Assembly: GCA_012862575.1 (NCBI GenBank)
Contig: BLSF01000002.1
Span: 62,001 to 126,000 of the forward strand
DNA: 64,000 bases
Direction of reading: 5' to 3'
Source of the DNA: Parietichytrium sp. I65-24A
Lineage: Eukaryota > Sar > Bigyra > Thraustochytrida > Thraustochytriidae
The position numbers and the translations under genes are program-made. This document shows, piece by piece, positions 52,091-61,116 of this stretch (positions within the stretch are counted from its first letter, which is position 1; each line of letters starts with the position of its first letter). The notes under the pieces were generated by a model. It was not told the origin of the DNA. It did not search any database and was given only the letters and a program-made list of their open reading frames with translations.

Positions 52091-54646
52091 TTACGAGACT
52101 ATGGATCGCACCAGAGAGGAGATGGTCATGATCTCGGATCCGCCGCCCACTGCGTCAAACAAAAGATATGCATCTTGCTCCCAGCAATTCAATTCCGCCA
52201 TCGCCCCGCGAAATTGTGTACGAGAGATACTTTCCTTATCGATCGAAGCCCTGGAGAGTATACCGGCTAGTTTAATCTGCTGTTTGTGCTGATCGCCAAA
52301 GCCTGTCATCACCTCCAGCTTGTCTCTAATTGCTTTCAACAAACTTCGAATACTCGCAGATGTCTGGCCATCCAGCCCAGCCGCGCGCGAGGACCGCGGA
52401 GGGACTGGTGCCCCAGCAGAGTGGGGAAACAGACTAAAACTTTCATCTCCACCTTCCAAGCCTCGCGAAGAAAGCGAAGACATTGAAAAAGGATAAATAG
52501 TATCGACGATTTGCGCAATTCCAACGCGATCTTCCCCGGCGCCAACGATCTTTGTGTACAAGAGATCCGCGTCCGTCCCAAAGCAAGAAAACCCGGCGGC
52601 TGCCCGTTGAAATGCCCCATACGTGAGCGTTGATTGGTCTTCATCGTCCAGCAAGCAAAACTTGCGTAGGTATGCTGCTAAAAAGCGCTTTTGGTCGTGC
52701 TCCATTCCGTACCGGGTTTTCTGCTCGAGAGTTTTTCTGATAGCATCCAAAATTTGCACGTACTTTTGTTCCAACGGATTTGAATACAAGTTTAGACCGG
52801 CAACTTGCTGGTCAATTGGTTGTTTGCGTGCAAAGGCTTCGCGCGATAGGGGGTCTACCTTTCTCTCGGTCTCAAAAAAGGAATCCATACCCTGATTTCC
52901 ATAGAAAGCCTCGGTAAATGCATCACACGACACGATTTGCATCACACGTCCGAAGGCATGAAAGTATCCCCCGATGCAAAAGTCTCTCGGTGAGTACGGA
53001 GCGTTGCATCGAGACTGAGGGTTCGTCACCTGCTGACGCTTCAGGTTCACAAGGGCTTGGCGCTCGCGGCCGGAGTTGCGTGTCTGGACCTCCCGTAGTT
53101 CCATCGTATCATCGGTGAGAAAATAATTCATCCGGAAGTACCTCCGATCTCCCAAAACGGAGGGATCGTCCCAGATGCAATCAAACTGCAAAACCTTGCC
53201 GTCGTTCTCGATAAACTTGAGAGAGGAGGTCGTTGACTTGTGTGTCAGTGGCTTTGCTCTCACCAAGGCAGGGGTGCCCGAGGTATCGCGGGAAGATTGG
53301 CCGAAAAGCGTGCTGTTTGTAGTCTTTGGTGCGGGCTCTTTTGGGATCTCCAGAGCATATGGAGGCATCTCGATCTTTGGGTAGTTTTCTTTGAAGAACT
53401 CGCGAGCTTTGCTGTCAGCGTCGACGACCACCATTTCTAGCTCCTTTATTCTAATTTTCTGGCCAACCACGAGGTCCTGAATGTTGAGATTGTTGATAGT
53501 CCGTGGCAAAAGAAATTGCGATGGTCGACCTGGAGTTGACTCTGTGACGGATACCTTATCACTCTCCAGGAAATACTTGAGAACGAATGTTCGGATGTGA
53601 AAACTTGTGTCTTCTTTGGTGCGAAAGGTTCTTGACCTGCTGTCAAAATTTCCATAGTGCTCTTGTACGTCTTCCTTGTGATAGAGCGAGAAAGTGAGCA
53701 CAACCCCTCCATACTTTATCCACTTTGGTATTTTCACCTTTCTGTTCAACGGGATGTCGGGGTGCTTTTGAGCCATTGCAGAGGTGCTCGTGTACATCTC
53801 GTCTGGAGTCAGAGCCTCTTCATTCCTCGCTGAAGGCACCACATCCCAGCTCTTCGGCTTCGAGTACCTTATCTCGCGACCAGCCAGCGCGTTTCCTCCC
53901 AAGGCGATATTCTCACTGTCCCTGTCCTTGCGATCAGGCTGGACGCGCCACACTCCATTCATCAAAGAATAAAATTCGTCGTCAGATTCTATTGCGGCGC
54001 TCAGGTTTTTGTGGTACTCCAGAAACTCTGGCCAAGAAACTTCGTTCTCGTCCTCCAGGTTGTCCCACTGGCGCAAAAATTCGCGCAGGACTTGCGGCGC
54101 GGAAGCCTTTTTAGAAATCACTTCGGGGTGTCGACGAGCATCGTAGGCAACTTCCAAGTCTTCAAGGGTGACACAATCTCCGTGGGTCTTCTCGAGTTGA
54201 TCGAAAGCCTTTCTAATAATAACTTGCCTCTCCTTCGACACTGGTCCCCGAATTCCACGCAGAAGCTCGTTCTGTGTGACAACTCCATTCCGGTCGCGAT
54301 CAAAGTAATCGAAGACTTCGTCAACTTCGACCTGATTTAAGCGCACCCCCAGATCCTCCAGACTGTACTTGAGCTCATCCCGCGTCAGCCCACTGTCATC
54401 ATTGTCTGTCATGATTCTCACCAGCCTCGCGAAACTGTGCAGCCCGTGCTGCCCTTTAGCTGCGATCTTGCTTCGCAGCCTGTCTATGGCCATCGGTTCC
54501 TTGACAAGCGCTCTCGGCTGACCCATTTTCCTGCCATACTCACTGGACGAGGGTGTCGCTGTCATGGTTACTGCGCCAAACCCCATGAGCATGCGGTTGG
54601 TCTCCTCGCGCTTGGCGAGCAAGTCTCGCTGTCCGTACCGAGACAT
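52091..54646 (-). CDS. Calcyphosin-like EF-hand protein with two DM10 domains
   Basis: An ATG-started, intronless frame of 851 residues. The N-terminal part (about 55-215) matches calcyphosin-type EF-hands: loops DNDDSGLTRDE and DRDRNGVVTQNE, then a degenerate VTLEDLEVAY...RHPEV segment. DM10 domain 1 is at about 312-405 (VLTFSLYHKEDVQEHYGNFDSRSRTF ... LKYFLESDKVSVTE) and DM10 domain 2 at about 480-575 (VLQFDCIWDD ... MNYFLTDDTMELRE). The last 250 residues contain two more EF-hand-like helical repeats (KYVQILDAIRKTLEQKTRYG and SIRSLLKAIRDKLEVMTGFG). DM10 proteins such as EFHC1 and Rib72 are inner proteins of ciliary doublet microtubules. This gene therefore supports a flagellated stage. Calcium-binding residues look intact in the first two loops. 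Confidence 0.85.
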   Translation of the reverse strand: MSRYGQRDLLAKREETNRMLMGFGAVTMTATPSSSEYGRKMGQPRALVKEPMAIDRLRSKIAAKGQHGLHSFARLVRIMTDNDDSGLTRDELKYSLEDLGVRLNQVEVDEVFDYFDRDRNGVVTQNELLRGIRGPVSKERQVIIRKAFDQLEKTHGDCVTLEDLEVAYDARRHPEVISKKASAPQVLREFLRQWDNLEDENEVSWPEFLEYHKNLSAAIESDDEFYSLMNGVWRVQPDRKDRDSENIALGGNALAGREIRYSKPKSWDVVPSARNEEALTPDEMYTSTSAMAQKHPDIPLNRKVKIPKWIKYGGVVLTFSLYHKEDVQEHYGNFDSRSRTFRTKEDTSFHIRTFVLKYFLESDKVSVTESTPGRPSQFLLPRTINNLNIQDLVVGQKIRIKELEMVVVDADSKAREFFKENYPKIEMPPYALEIPKEPAPKTTNSTLFGQSSRDTSGTPALVRAKPLTHKSTTSSLKFIENDGKVLQFDCIWDDPSVLGDRRYFRMNYFLTDDTMELREVQTRNSGRERQALVNLKRQQVTNPQSRCNAPYSPRDFCIGGYFHAFGRVMQIVSCDAFTEAFYGNQGMDSFFETERKVDPLSREAFARKQPIDQQVAGLNLYSNPLEQKYVQILDAIRKTLEQKTRYGMEHDQKRFLAAYLRKFCLLDDEDQSTLTYGAFQRAAAGFSCFGTDADLLYTKIVGAGEDRVGIAQIVDTIYPFSMSSLSSRGLEGGDESFSLFPHSAGAPVPPRSSRAAGLDGQTSASIRSLLKAIRDKLEVMTGFGDQHKQQIKLAGILSRASIDKESISRTQFRGAMAELNCWEQDAYLLFDAVGGGSEIMTISSLVRSIVS

Positions 54647-55330
54647 TTCTCCGCTTTGATCGTGAGCGCCACCACTCGCAGCAAGCTCAACAAGTGCCCG
54701 TTCGAGCCTCTTCCAGTACGCGCGCCTGTCTCTCTGTTTCTCCGGTGCTTGCTTGCCTCCAAGAGTCTATCGAGCTGCTCTGCACAGTGTCGCGACCAAG
54801 AGATGGCTTCGACTCAGCAAAGCTTTCTCTTCTTTGCTTTTCCTCTCTTTTCCTTTCTTCTCTTCGACTGGCGCTATCGCGCGCTTAGTCCTGTGCCTGG
54901 CACTCCGCTCTTCCTTCCTCTCAATCCCTCTTGCAGCAACTTTGATCATGTTTGCTGAGAAAGAGAAACTTCGCACTGGCACTAAACTTTGGCAGCGCAA
55001 AAGGGATTGCAAACGGTCAAAAAAATTGTGTACCGGTACTAGCACAAAGTGCATCTAAAGTTACTCAGAGTCTGCAGGTAGAGTAACGGTACTGGTATTA
55101 GTAACAACCGCTACAGTTGGCGGAAAAAAGCTTCCTCGGTGGTGTGAGGAAAGACAAGGGAAGGAAGGATCACGGCGAGCGCGAAAGAAGAGCAGAGTTC
55201 AGAACATCGATCGATTGTGTTGTTTAATGATCAAGAATGAAACTAAAAAAATAAAGGAGAAAGGAGAAAAGAATAATTTTAGAAGAACAATGTAAGGTCA
55301 GAACTTTTTACATTTGAAGATATAATGTAT
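54647..55330. other. Spacer upstream of DM10 gene
   Basis: No gene. The part next to the DM10 ATG is pyrimidine-rich on the plus strand (54700-54900), again purine-rich in gene sense. The distal part is AT-rich and fits the 3' UTR of the next minus-strand gene. Confidence 0.4.
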
Positions 55331-58096
55331 TCAAAGACGTGTCACAGAAGTCTCAGGAATGCCCGAGGATATATTTTGGTCAACCAGCTCGATGGAAGTT
55401 GCGTCTCCATGTAGCGCGTTTACGTTGGTGTTGCGGATATGACCAGCACTCCGGTTGCGGCGAGCAAGGAAAAACTGGACGACTGTCCCGATCAAAGCGA
55501 GACAGCCGACAGTTCCGACAACGATCATGCCAGACGCTAAATCAGCCCTCCTTGTCTCAGCATCTGCAATATCAGCCATTGCTCGCTTGAAAGTGTTGAG
55601 CAGTTGCTCGCAATCGTCATTCACAAGTCCACGAAAGAGACGTCGGCGAGCTCCGTAAAAGTCCTCTTCTGGAGAACCCCGGATAAACTTTCGCGGAGCT
55701 GGCGGAGGTCTGGCAAAGTCGAGGTACATATCCTCGTACAAGAAATCTGTTCTTCGCAAAGTGTTGAGCGTTCCATCCAAAATGCTGGACGCCTCCGCCC
55801 GCGCGTAACATTCCGGGGGGGGCTGCTCGGCAGGAGGGGGGATGGACACATTACCACGCACGCCAGCCAGAACCACGAGGACGAATGCCGATACCAAAAA
55901 CAAATAGAAACAAGGGTAATACTTCCAGATGTGCGAGAAGAAGGCCTTGATACCACTCTCGAAGGCCTCCACCGGAGTAGCCACGACGGTGGCAATGGGG
56001 TGGTCTTCGTCGTCTCTATCGCGACGATTAGAGACCTGTGATTCAGGCGAGAAAGATGAGACACCTTGGACATCCGAAGAGGGCGAGAAATCTTGCGCAC
56101 CTTCCACTTCTGCTGCTGGAGGCTTTCTTGGATTGTGCGCAAGAGGAGCAGACGGTTCCTGTGATTGCCGCATACGCTCCACCTGCTCTTCCTGAACCCT
56201 TTTGATCGTCTCAGGGTGGACACCGCGATCGTAATTCACATGTGCCGAAGCGAACGTTGCTCCCTCTCGCTCGTCCTCCTCCACAGGTACAACATTGTTG
56301 CGCGGGGAATTGGTACGCGCCGGCTTAGAGGCAGGAGGTACTGCAGCTTTGGCACTTGCAGCGGCTCCAACAGGCACAGCAGCTTTGGCACTTGCTGCGG
56401 ATGCGCTCGACTCTTTGACTGGCTCTTCTTTCGCGGAGTCCTTTGGAGCTGGACCTTTCGTGATGGTGGGTTGCTTGGAAACGTCTGGAGACGCGTCTTT
56501 AAACACGGCTTGTTGAGAGAACTCTCGTCTTGAGTCGATATCGATATCATGGAGAGCTTCATCGTCGAATACAAAGGTTTGCTCGCGGTTGTAAGGGATC
56601 GCCGGAAAGTTCGTGCCAGACGACATCCGTGACTTGAGTCTCCCTTGCTCGTCCATACCGCGCGGATCTTCAATAATAGTTGACGAGAATGGATCTACAA
56701 GAGACCTGTTGCTCTGGCCGAGGGATGCCCCGTCTTCGCACAGGAGAGCGATGCCCTCCATTAGCTCCGCATCCGTCTCTGATCGCATCGACTGAGGGCG
56801 AGGACGGTACTGGTGGTGAGACATGTGTGACTGGAGGTTTGGCTCCTCTAGTGCCTTGCTGTTGTCAACAGGTGCGTCGAACAGGAGGTTGTGGTAGTCG
56901 TTGCTGTGTGCCGAGTGCATGTACTCGTTCGAATCTGCCTCGAGCTCAGTTTCAGGTGAGCCCATGGAGTCCATCGGCGAGCCGTTGACATGAAAGCGCT
57001 CGTCGTTGTAGTATACGGAGTGAGAGTCGTGGCTGACGTTAGAGGAAGGCACGTAGACTGAGGTAGTGTGCTTTGGGTCGTAATAGTCTTGCTGATACGA
57101 CGCCTCCACGCGACGCCTCTTCCCGCCATAGTATTCCTCTGCTTCGTAATGCTGATGAGGGACGGTTTGCATCTGGCGCTGAGAATACATGTCATCAACA
57201 GAAATCGGGCTCTCGTTTGTGTAGTACTGGGAATCTCCCGAGTAAAGAGCCGCAATGTCATAGTTATCATTGCCGTAAGTGGCATCCAAAGGCTCAAAAA
57301 GATCAACAGGCTCGCTCGGGATGGCAGATGACAAATCTTTGCGCTTGTGAGAACCTCGACTGGCTACCTCCTCGGAAGAGCCGATAGACGCGGTGCCTGC
57401 GCCCTTCGAAGGGACGCTGCGACTCGAGTATATCGTGAATGGAGGAGAGGAAATGCGAGCCACACAGCGGAGGAGCTCCTTTGGCGAAGAGTCAATCCTT
57501 CCGCCTCGGAGCAGAGGTTTTGAGCCTTGAAAGATATATATGCGGAGAATGTGCTCAGTGCTCTGCTTGTACCTGCCCCCTTTCCATCCATAATGCCAGG
57601 CTTTTTCGCGGAATTCAAAAGCAATAGTCTTCGCATCCTTAATATAATTGGATGTTCGCGCCCGGAAAAGAGGGAGAAAGGGAGACTCGTTGGAACGCTC
57701 AAAGGTGCACAATCTCTCGGCGGTGATCTCCTGTCCCATTTCGATATCTCCAAGACGGTCCGTGAGGTCGTCGTCACAGACTGTGACCCCATCTTCCATC
57801 AGAGGCAGAAACCGGGCGACCGCAATGTAATGCTCGCTGTTGTCCACATTCAAGTGGTCGTCTGTCAAGTTCACCTTCACCGGCACCTCGCACGCATGCG
57901 AGGACTTGTGGTTCGGCCCGCAGCACGGGAAGCATCTGAGATGCTTCTTCCCGCCCTTCTTGTTGTTCCTCTGGTACGATGCGCTAAATCCGCCGTCGAT
58001 AGCAAACTCTACCTTCATGTGCTTCATCAGCCTCGGATCGTGCGCGTCCTGTACATTCACCTGCACCTGCGTCACGACATCTCGCTCTTGCTTCAT
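55331..58096 (-). CDS. Membrane-anchored protein with nuclear-localisation-like cluster, unknown
   Basis: 921 residues from the first ATG (a GTG lies five codons earlier). The N-terminal 220 residues look folded and beta-rich, with a Cys/His cluster (CFPCCGPNHKSSHAC) and a closing HILRIYIF ... SSPPFTIYSSR segment, reminiscent of immunoglobulin-like DNA-binding folds, but I recognise no family. A long disordered middle follows, rich in Tyr, Ser, Asp and Gln, with KRRRVEAS, a classical nuclear localisation sequence, around residues 328-335, and two near-identical Ala/Lys-rich repeats (SAKAAVP). Near the C-terminus are two membrane spans (FYLFLVSAFVLVVLAGV and LASGMIVVGTVGCLALIGTVVQFFLA) with a 120-residue loop between them. 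A membrane-tethered transcription regulator released by proteolysis is one reading; a scaffold at the endoplasmic reticulum is another. No introns. Confidence 0.65.
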   Translation of the reverse strand: MKQERDVVTQVQVNVQDAHDPRLMKHMKVEFAIDGGFSASYQRNNKKGGKKHLRCFPCCGPNHKSSHACEVPVKVNLTDDHLNVDNSEHYIAVARFLPLMEDGVTVCDDDLTDRLGDIEMGQEITAERLCTFERSNESPFLPLFRARTSNYIKDAKTIAFEFREKAWHYGWKGGRYKQSTEHILRIYIFQGSKPLLRGGRIDSSPKELLRCVARISSPPFTIYSSRSVPSKGAGTASIGSSEEVASRGSHKRKDLSSAIPSEPVDLFEPLDATYGNDNYDIAALYSGDSQYYTNESPISVDDMYSQRQMQTVPHQHYEAEEYYGGKRRRVEASYQQDYYDPKHTTSVYVPSSNVSHDSHSVYYNDERFHVNGSPMDSMGSPETELEADSNEYMHSAHSNDYHNLLFDAPVDNSKALEEPNLQSHMSHHQYRPRPQSMRSETDAELMEGIALLCEDGASLGQSNRSLVDPFSSTIIEDPRGMDEQGRLKSRMSSGTNFPAIPYNREQTFVFDDEALHDIDIDSRREFSQQAVFKDASPDVSKQPTITKGPAPKDSAKEEPVKESSASAASAKAAVPVGAAASAKAAVPPASKPARTNSPRNNVVPVEEDEREGATFASAHVNYDRGVHPETIKRVQEEQVERMRQSQEPSAPLAHNPRKPPAAEVEGAQDFSPSSDVQGVSSFSPESQVSNRRDRDDEDHPIATVVATPVEAFESGIKAFFSHIWKYYPCFYLFLVSAFVLVVLAGVRGNVSIPPPAEQPPPECYARAEASSILDGTLNTLRRTDFLYEDMYLDFARPPPAPRKFIRGSPEEDFYGARRRLFRGLVNDDCEQLLNTFKRAMADIADAETRRADLASGMIVVGTVGCLALIGTVVQFFLARRNRSAGHIRNTNVNALHGDATSIELVDQNISSGIPETSVTRL

Positions 58097-58340
58097 TTCC
58101 CCCGACTCCACCGAATTCTAAATACAACACGCCCCGTCGCGGGAACCTCCCACTACTCGCCTCCTCTCCGACTTGTGCCCGCTCTGCGCCCTCGGCTCTC
58201 AGAGTCTTGCCGATGCAGCTCGGGTCGTCGACCGCGAGGCCGCCTCCGTTATATCGAGGCGACTCAGTGACCTAGCTAGCTACCGCCTTTGCACGCGGCC
58301 GTCGGGCCCACACCCGCGCTGTCCACTCCTCTCTGCGCTG

Positions 58341-58370
58341 CTCTCTCGCTCTCTCTCTCTCTCTCTCTCT
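58341..58370. repeat. (TC)n tract
   Basis: Near-pure TC run on the plus strand, GA in the sense of the membrane-anchored protein gene whose ATG is at 58096. Confidence 0.85.
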
Positions 58371-58390
58371 GCGTCGTTTCCTCCTTGCTC

Positions 58391-58440
58391 GCTTGGTCGC
58401 TTGGTCGCTTGGTCGCTTGGTTGCTTGGTTGCTTGGTTGC
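58391..58440. repeat. GCTTGGTY 8-base minisatellite
   Basis: About six units of GCTTGGTC, changing to GCTTGGTT in the second half. Followed at 58446-58471 by four units of TCGTCT. Confidence 0.85.
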
Positions 58441-58823
58441 TCGCTTCGTCTTCGTCTTCGTCTTCGTCTTCTTTTTGCGTCAATTCCGTCAATTCTTTTG
58501 CCCGTGGCTCACGAGAGAGAGAAGGGTCTAGGCGTTCATAGAGGAATGGGTAATCGCGACCGACTTCCCTTGCGCTGGTGTCTGATGGGCAGCGACTAGG
58601 CGCAGCTAGGAGGTTGGGTAAGGGTGGAGGGAGAGGAGGTGATGATGAGAGCTGCAAATGCTCCTTCCCATTCCTCCCGCGCTACCCCGCCAGCTACCGG
58701 ACTGGATAAGGGTTTTGGTAGGAGAGAGCCGGGCTAGGCCGCGGAGTAGGACAGCCCCTTCCTCTTTCTCTCTTTCCTTCCCTTTTCCTTCCTCCTCCCG
58801 ACCCTTCCTCCCTGCTCCAAAGT

Positions 58824-58841
58824 GGGGGCGGGTAGGGAGGG
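58824..58841 (+). other. G-quadruplex-capable run
   Basis: Four runs of three or more G with loops of one to two bases (GGGGGCGGGTAGGGAGGG). It lies 728 bases upstream of the ATG at 58096. Confidence 0.5.
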
Positions 58842-58901
58842 CTAGAGGTGTGTGGAGGGTTGGGTGCTAAGAGATATTAGTCAATGAGTTAGGTGGACGG
58901 T

Positions 58902-60000
58902 GAGAGGGGCGCGGAGGGCTGTGAGGGAGGACTGGCTGGGAGGGCGTGCTGCTGTGAGGGCAGTCCTGTGAGGGGCGAGAGGGAGGAGCCTCTAGGAGTA
59001 GCTATTCGCTACTGTTGTGCAGAGGGCGGAAAGGTGTGAGGGGGAAAAGGTGTCAAGGTTGTGAAAGATTGACCGGTTGGAGTGGTTGCCTCAGGCTAAG
59101 GCTTTGATCGTGGCCAATTCGACGCGAGAACGGCAAGGAGGAGCTGAAAGGGAAGTTCGCTTTGGAATTTGGAATTTTTACGCTACCGGTATGATGCTCA
59201 GGGATTCCGACTTTAGAGAATCAGAGTTGCAGTACCAGTAGTCCTTGTTTGTTTCTGTCAGTTGCCGAGTACGGAGGCGGTAAAATGTAATTCAGACACG
59301 GATGCTCTAGCAATTTCTATGTTTTCAAGTTCAGGTTTGGATTCTGGCCATGCTGCGAGTCCATTTCGTGTACCCACAGCACTCTGAGAGCAATGGCAGC
59401 CATGATGAAAATGGCAGCGCTTGACTAAGCGTCTCTTAAACGCGTGGAGACATGCGAGGACATAAGAGCGGGCGGGAGATATATCTCGGGACCGCGGAGG
59501 AGTGTCATGACGTTGCAGTGCCACTCAGACTCGCGCAAAGATGTCGTCACTCTTTCTTCACTTGGAGAGGATTGTAAACTTTAGCGTGAGTTGTGCTATG
59601 GTTTGGGCCAACCCTCTGAGGGCCGCAAAGAAATGCAATGTTGAATTAGGTGGTGTATTGGCTGAATTGAACCTTTTCATTTGGGGAGGAATGGTCGAAC
59701 TAGTAGCTAAAGATTGAAAGAATGAATTCGAGACCTGGGAGAAGCTGCGTAGCACTCTGCTGACGACTCGAGTACTCGAGTGGTTTGATTCTTGAAGATA
59801 GAGGCTCAGTATCGGCACTCAGTACCGGCAACGTTTACAGGAGACGGGTCTTACGATGACATTGGCAGTGAGCACCAATAACGGTTCAGAATGAATTCAT
59901 GAAGAGTCAAATACTCGGTGAACAAACATTTGATTTTTGTTGACTGAGAGAACCCAAAACATTCTAGCTTTGTTCAAATTCCAACGCCTAGAGTGCTTCT
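58902..60000. repeat. 1.1-kb direct repeat, copy 1
   Basis: 1099 bases repeated directly after as 60001-61116. The copies differ by roughly eight substitutions, a 7-base gap in copy 2 and a 24-base insertion in copy 2. No gene is recognised inside, although the same 86-codon minus frame is open in both. Confidence 0.95.
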
Positions 60001-61116
60001 GNGAGGGGCGCGGAGGGCTGTGAGGGAGGACTGGCTGGGAGGGCGTGCTGCTGTGAGGGCAGTCGTGTGAGGGGCGAGAGAGAGGAGCCGCTAGGAGTAG
60101 CTATTCGCTACTGTTGTGCAGGGGGCGGAAAGGTGTGAGGGGGAAAAGGTGTCAAGGTTGTGAAAGATTGACCGGTTGGAGTGGTTGCCTCAGGCTAAGG
60201 CTTTGATCGTGGCCAATTCGACGCGAGAACGGCAAGGAGGAGCTGAAAGGGAAGTTCGCTTTGGAATTTGGAATTTTTACGCTACCGGTATGATGCTCAG
60301 GGATTCCGACTTTAGAGAATCAGAGTTGCAGTACCAGTAGTCGTTTCTGTCAGTTGCCGAGTACCGAGGCGGTAAAATGTAATTCAGACACGGATGCTCT
60401 AGCAATTTCTATGTTTTCAAGTTCAGGTTTGGACTCTGGCCATGCTGCGAGTCCATTTCGTGTACCCACAGCACTCTGAGAGCAATGGCAGCCATGATGA
60501 AAATGGCAGCGCTTGACTAAGCGTCTCTTAAACGCGTGGAGACATGCGACAAGAGCTTTCGTTGCAACGTGCAGGACATAAGAGCGGGCGGGAGATATAT
60601 CTCGGGACCGCGGCGGAGTGTCATGACGTTGCAGTGCCACTCAGACTCGCGCAAAGATGTCGTCACTCTTTCTTCACTTGGAGAGGATTGTAAACTTTAG
60701 CGTGAGTTGTGCTATGGTTTGGGCCAACCCTCTGAGGGCCGCAAAGAAATGCAATGTTGAATTGGGTGGTGTATTGGCTGAATTGAACCTTTTCATTTGG
60801 GGAGGAATGGTCGAACTAGTAGCTAAAGATTGAAAGAATGAATTCGAGACCTGGGAGAAGCTGCGTAGCACTCTGCTGACGACTCGAGTACTCGAGTGGT
60901 TTGATTCTTGAAGATAGAGGCTCAGTATCGGCACTCAGTACCGGCAACGTTTACAGGAGACGGGTCTTACGATGACATTGGCAGTGAGCACCAATAACGG
61001 TTCAGAATGAATTCATGAAGAGTCAAATACTCGGTGAACAAACATTTGATTTTTGTTGACTGAGAGAACCCAAAACATTCTAGCTTTGTTCAAATTCCAA
61101 CGCCTAGAGTGCTTCT
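60001..61116. repeat. 1.1-kb direct repeat, copy 2
   Basis: 1116 bases. It carries a 24-base insertion (near 60550-60574) and lacks 7 bases (near 60340) relative to copy 1. Its second base is the ambiguous N, exactly at the junction of the copies. Confidence 0.95.
60002..60002. other. Single ambiguous base (N) at repeat junction
   Basis: The only N in the window. It falls on the second base of the second repeat copy, where copy 1 has A. This is typical of a contig join or minimal gap. Confidence 0.95.

Larger units (their letters stand above)
58097..58901. other. Upstream region with pyrimidine repeats and G-rich block
   Basis: No gene. In order: a (TC)n run (about 58341-58370), the 8-base minisatellite, a TCGTCT hexanucleotide run, then G-rich sequence with a four-run G-quadruplex motif at 58824-58841. 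Confidence 0.5.

Noticed and set aside
58341-58471. Repeat run considered as a CRISPR-like or telomeric array
   Set aside because: Units are 2, 8 and 6 bases with no spacers and no telomere-type unit; ordinary microsatellites and minisatellites.
59558-59818. 86-codon minus frame present in both repeat copies (also 60674-60934)
   Set aside because: Its conservation only reflects the recent duplication or allelic overlap; no domain. The neighbouring 88/96-codon frame absorbs a 24-base indel, which by itself is not evidence of coding.
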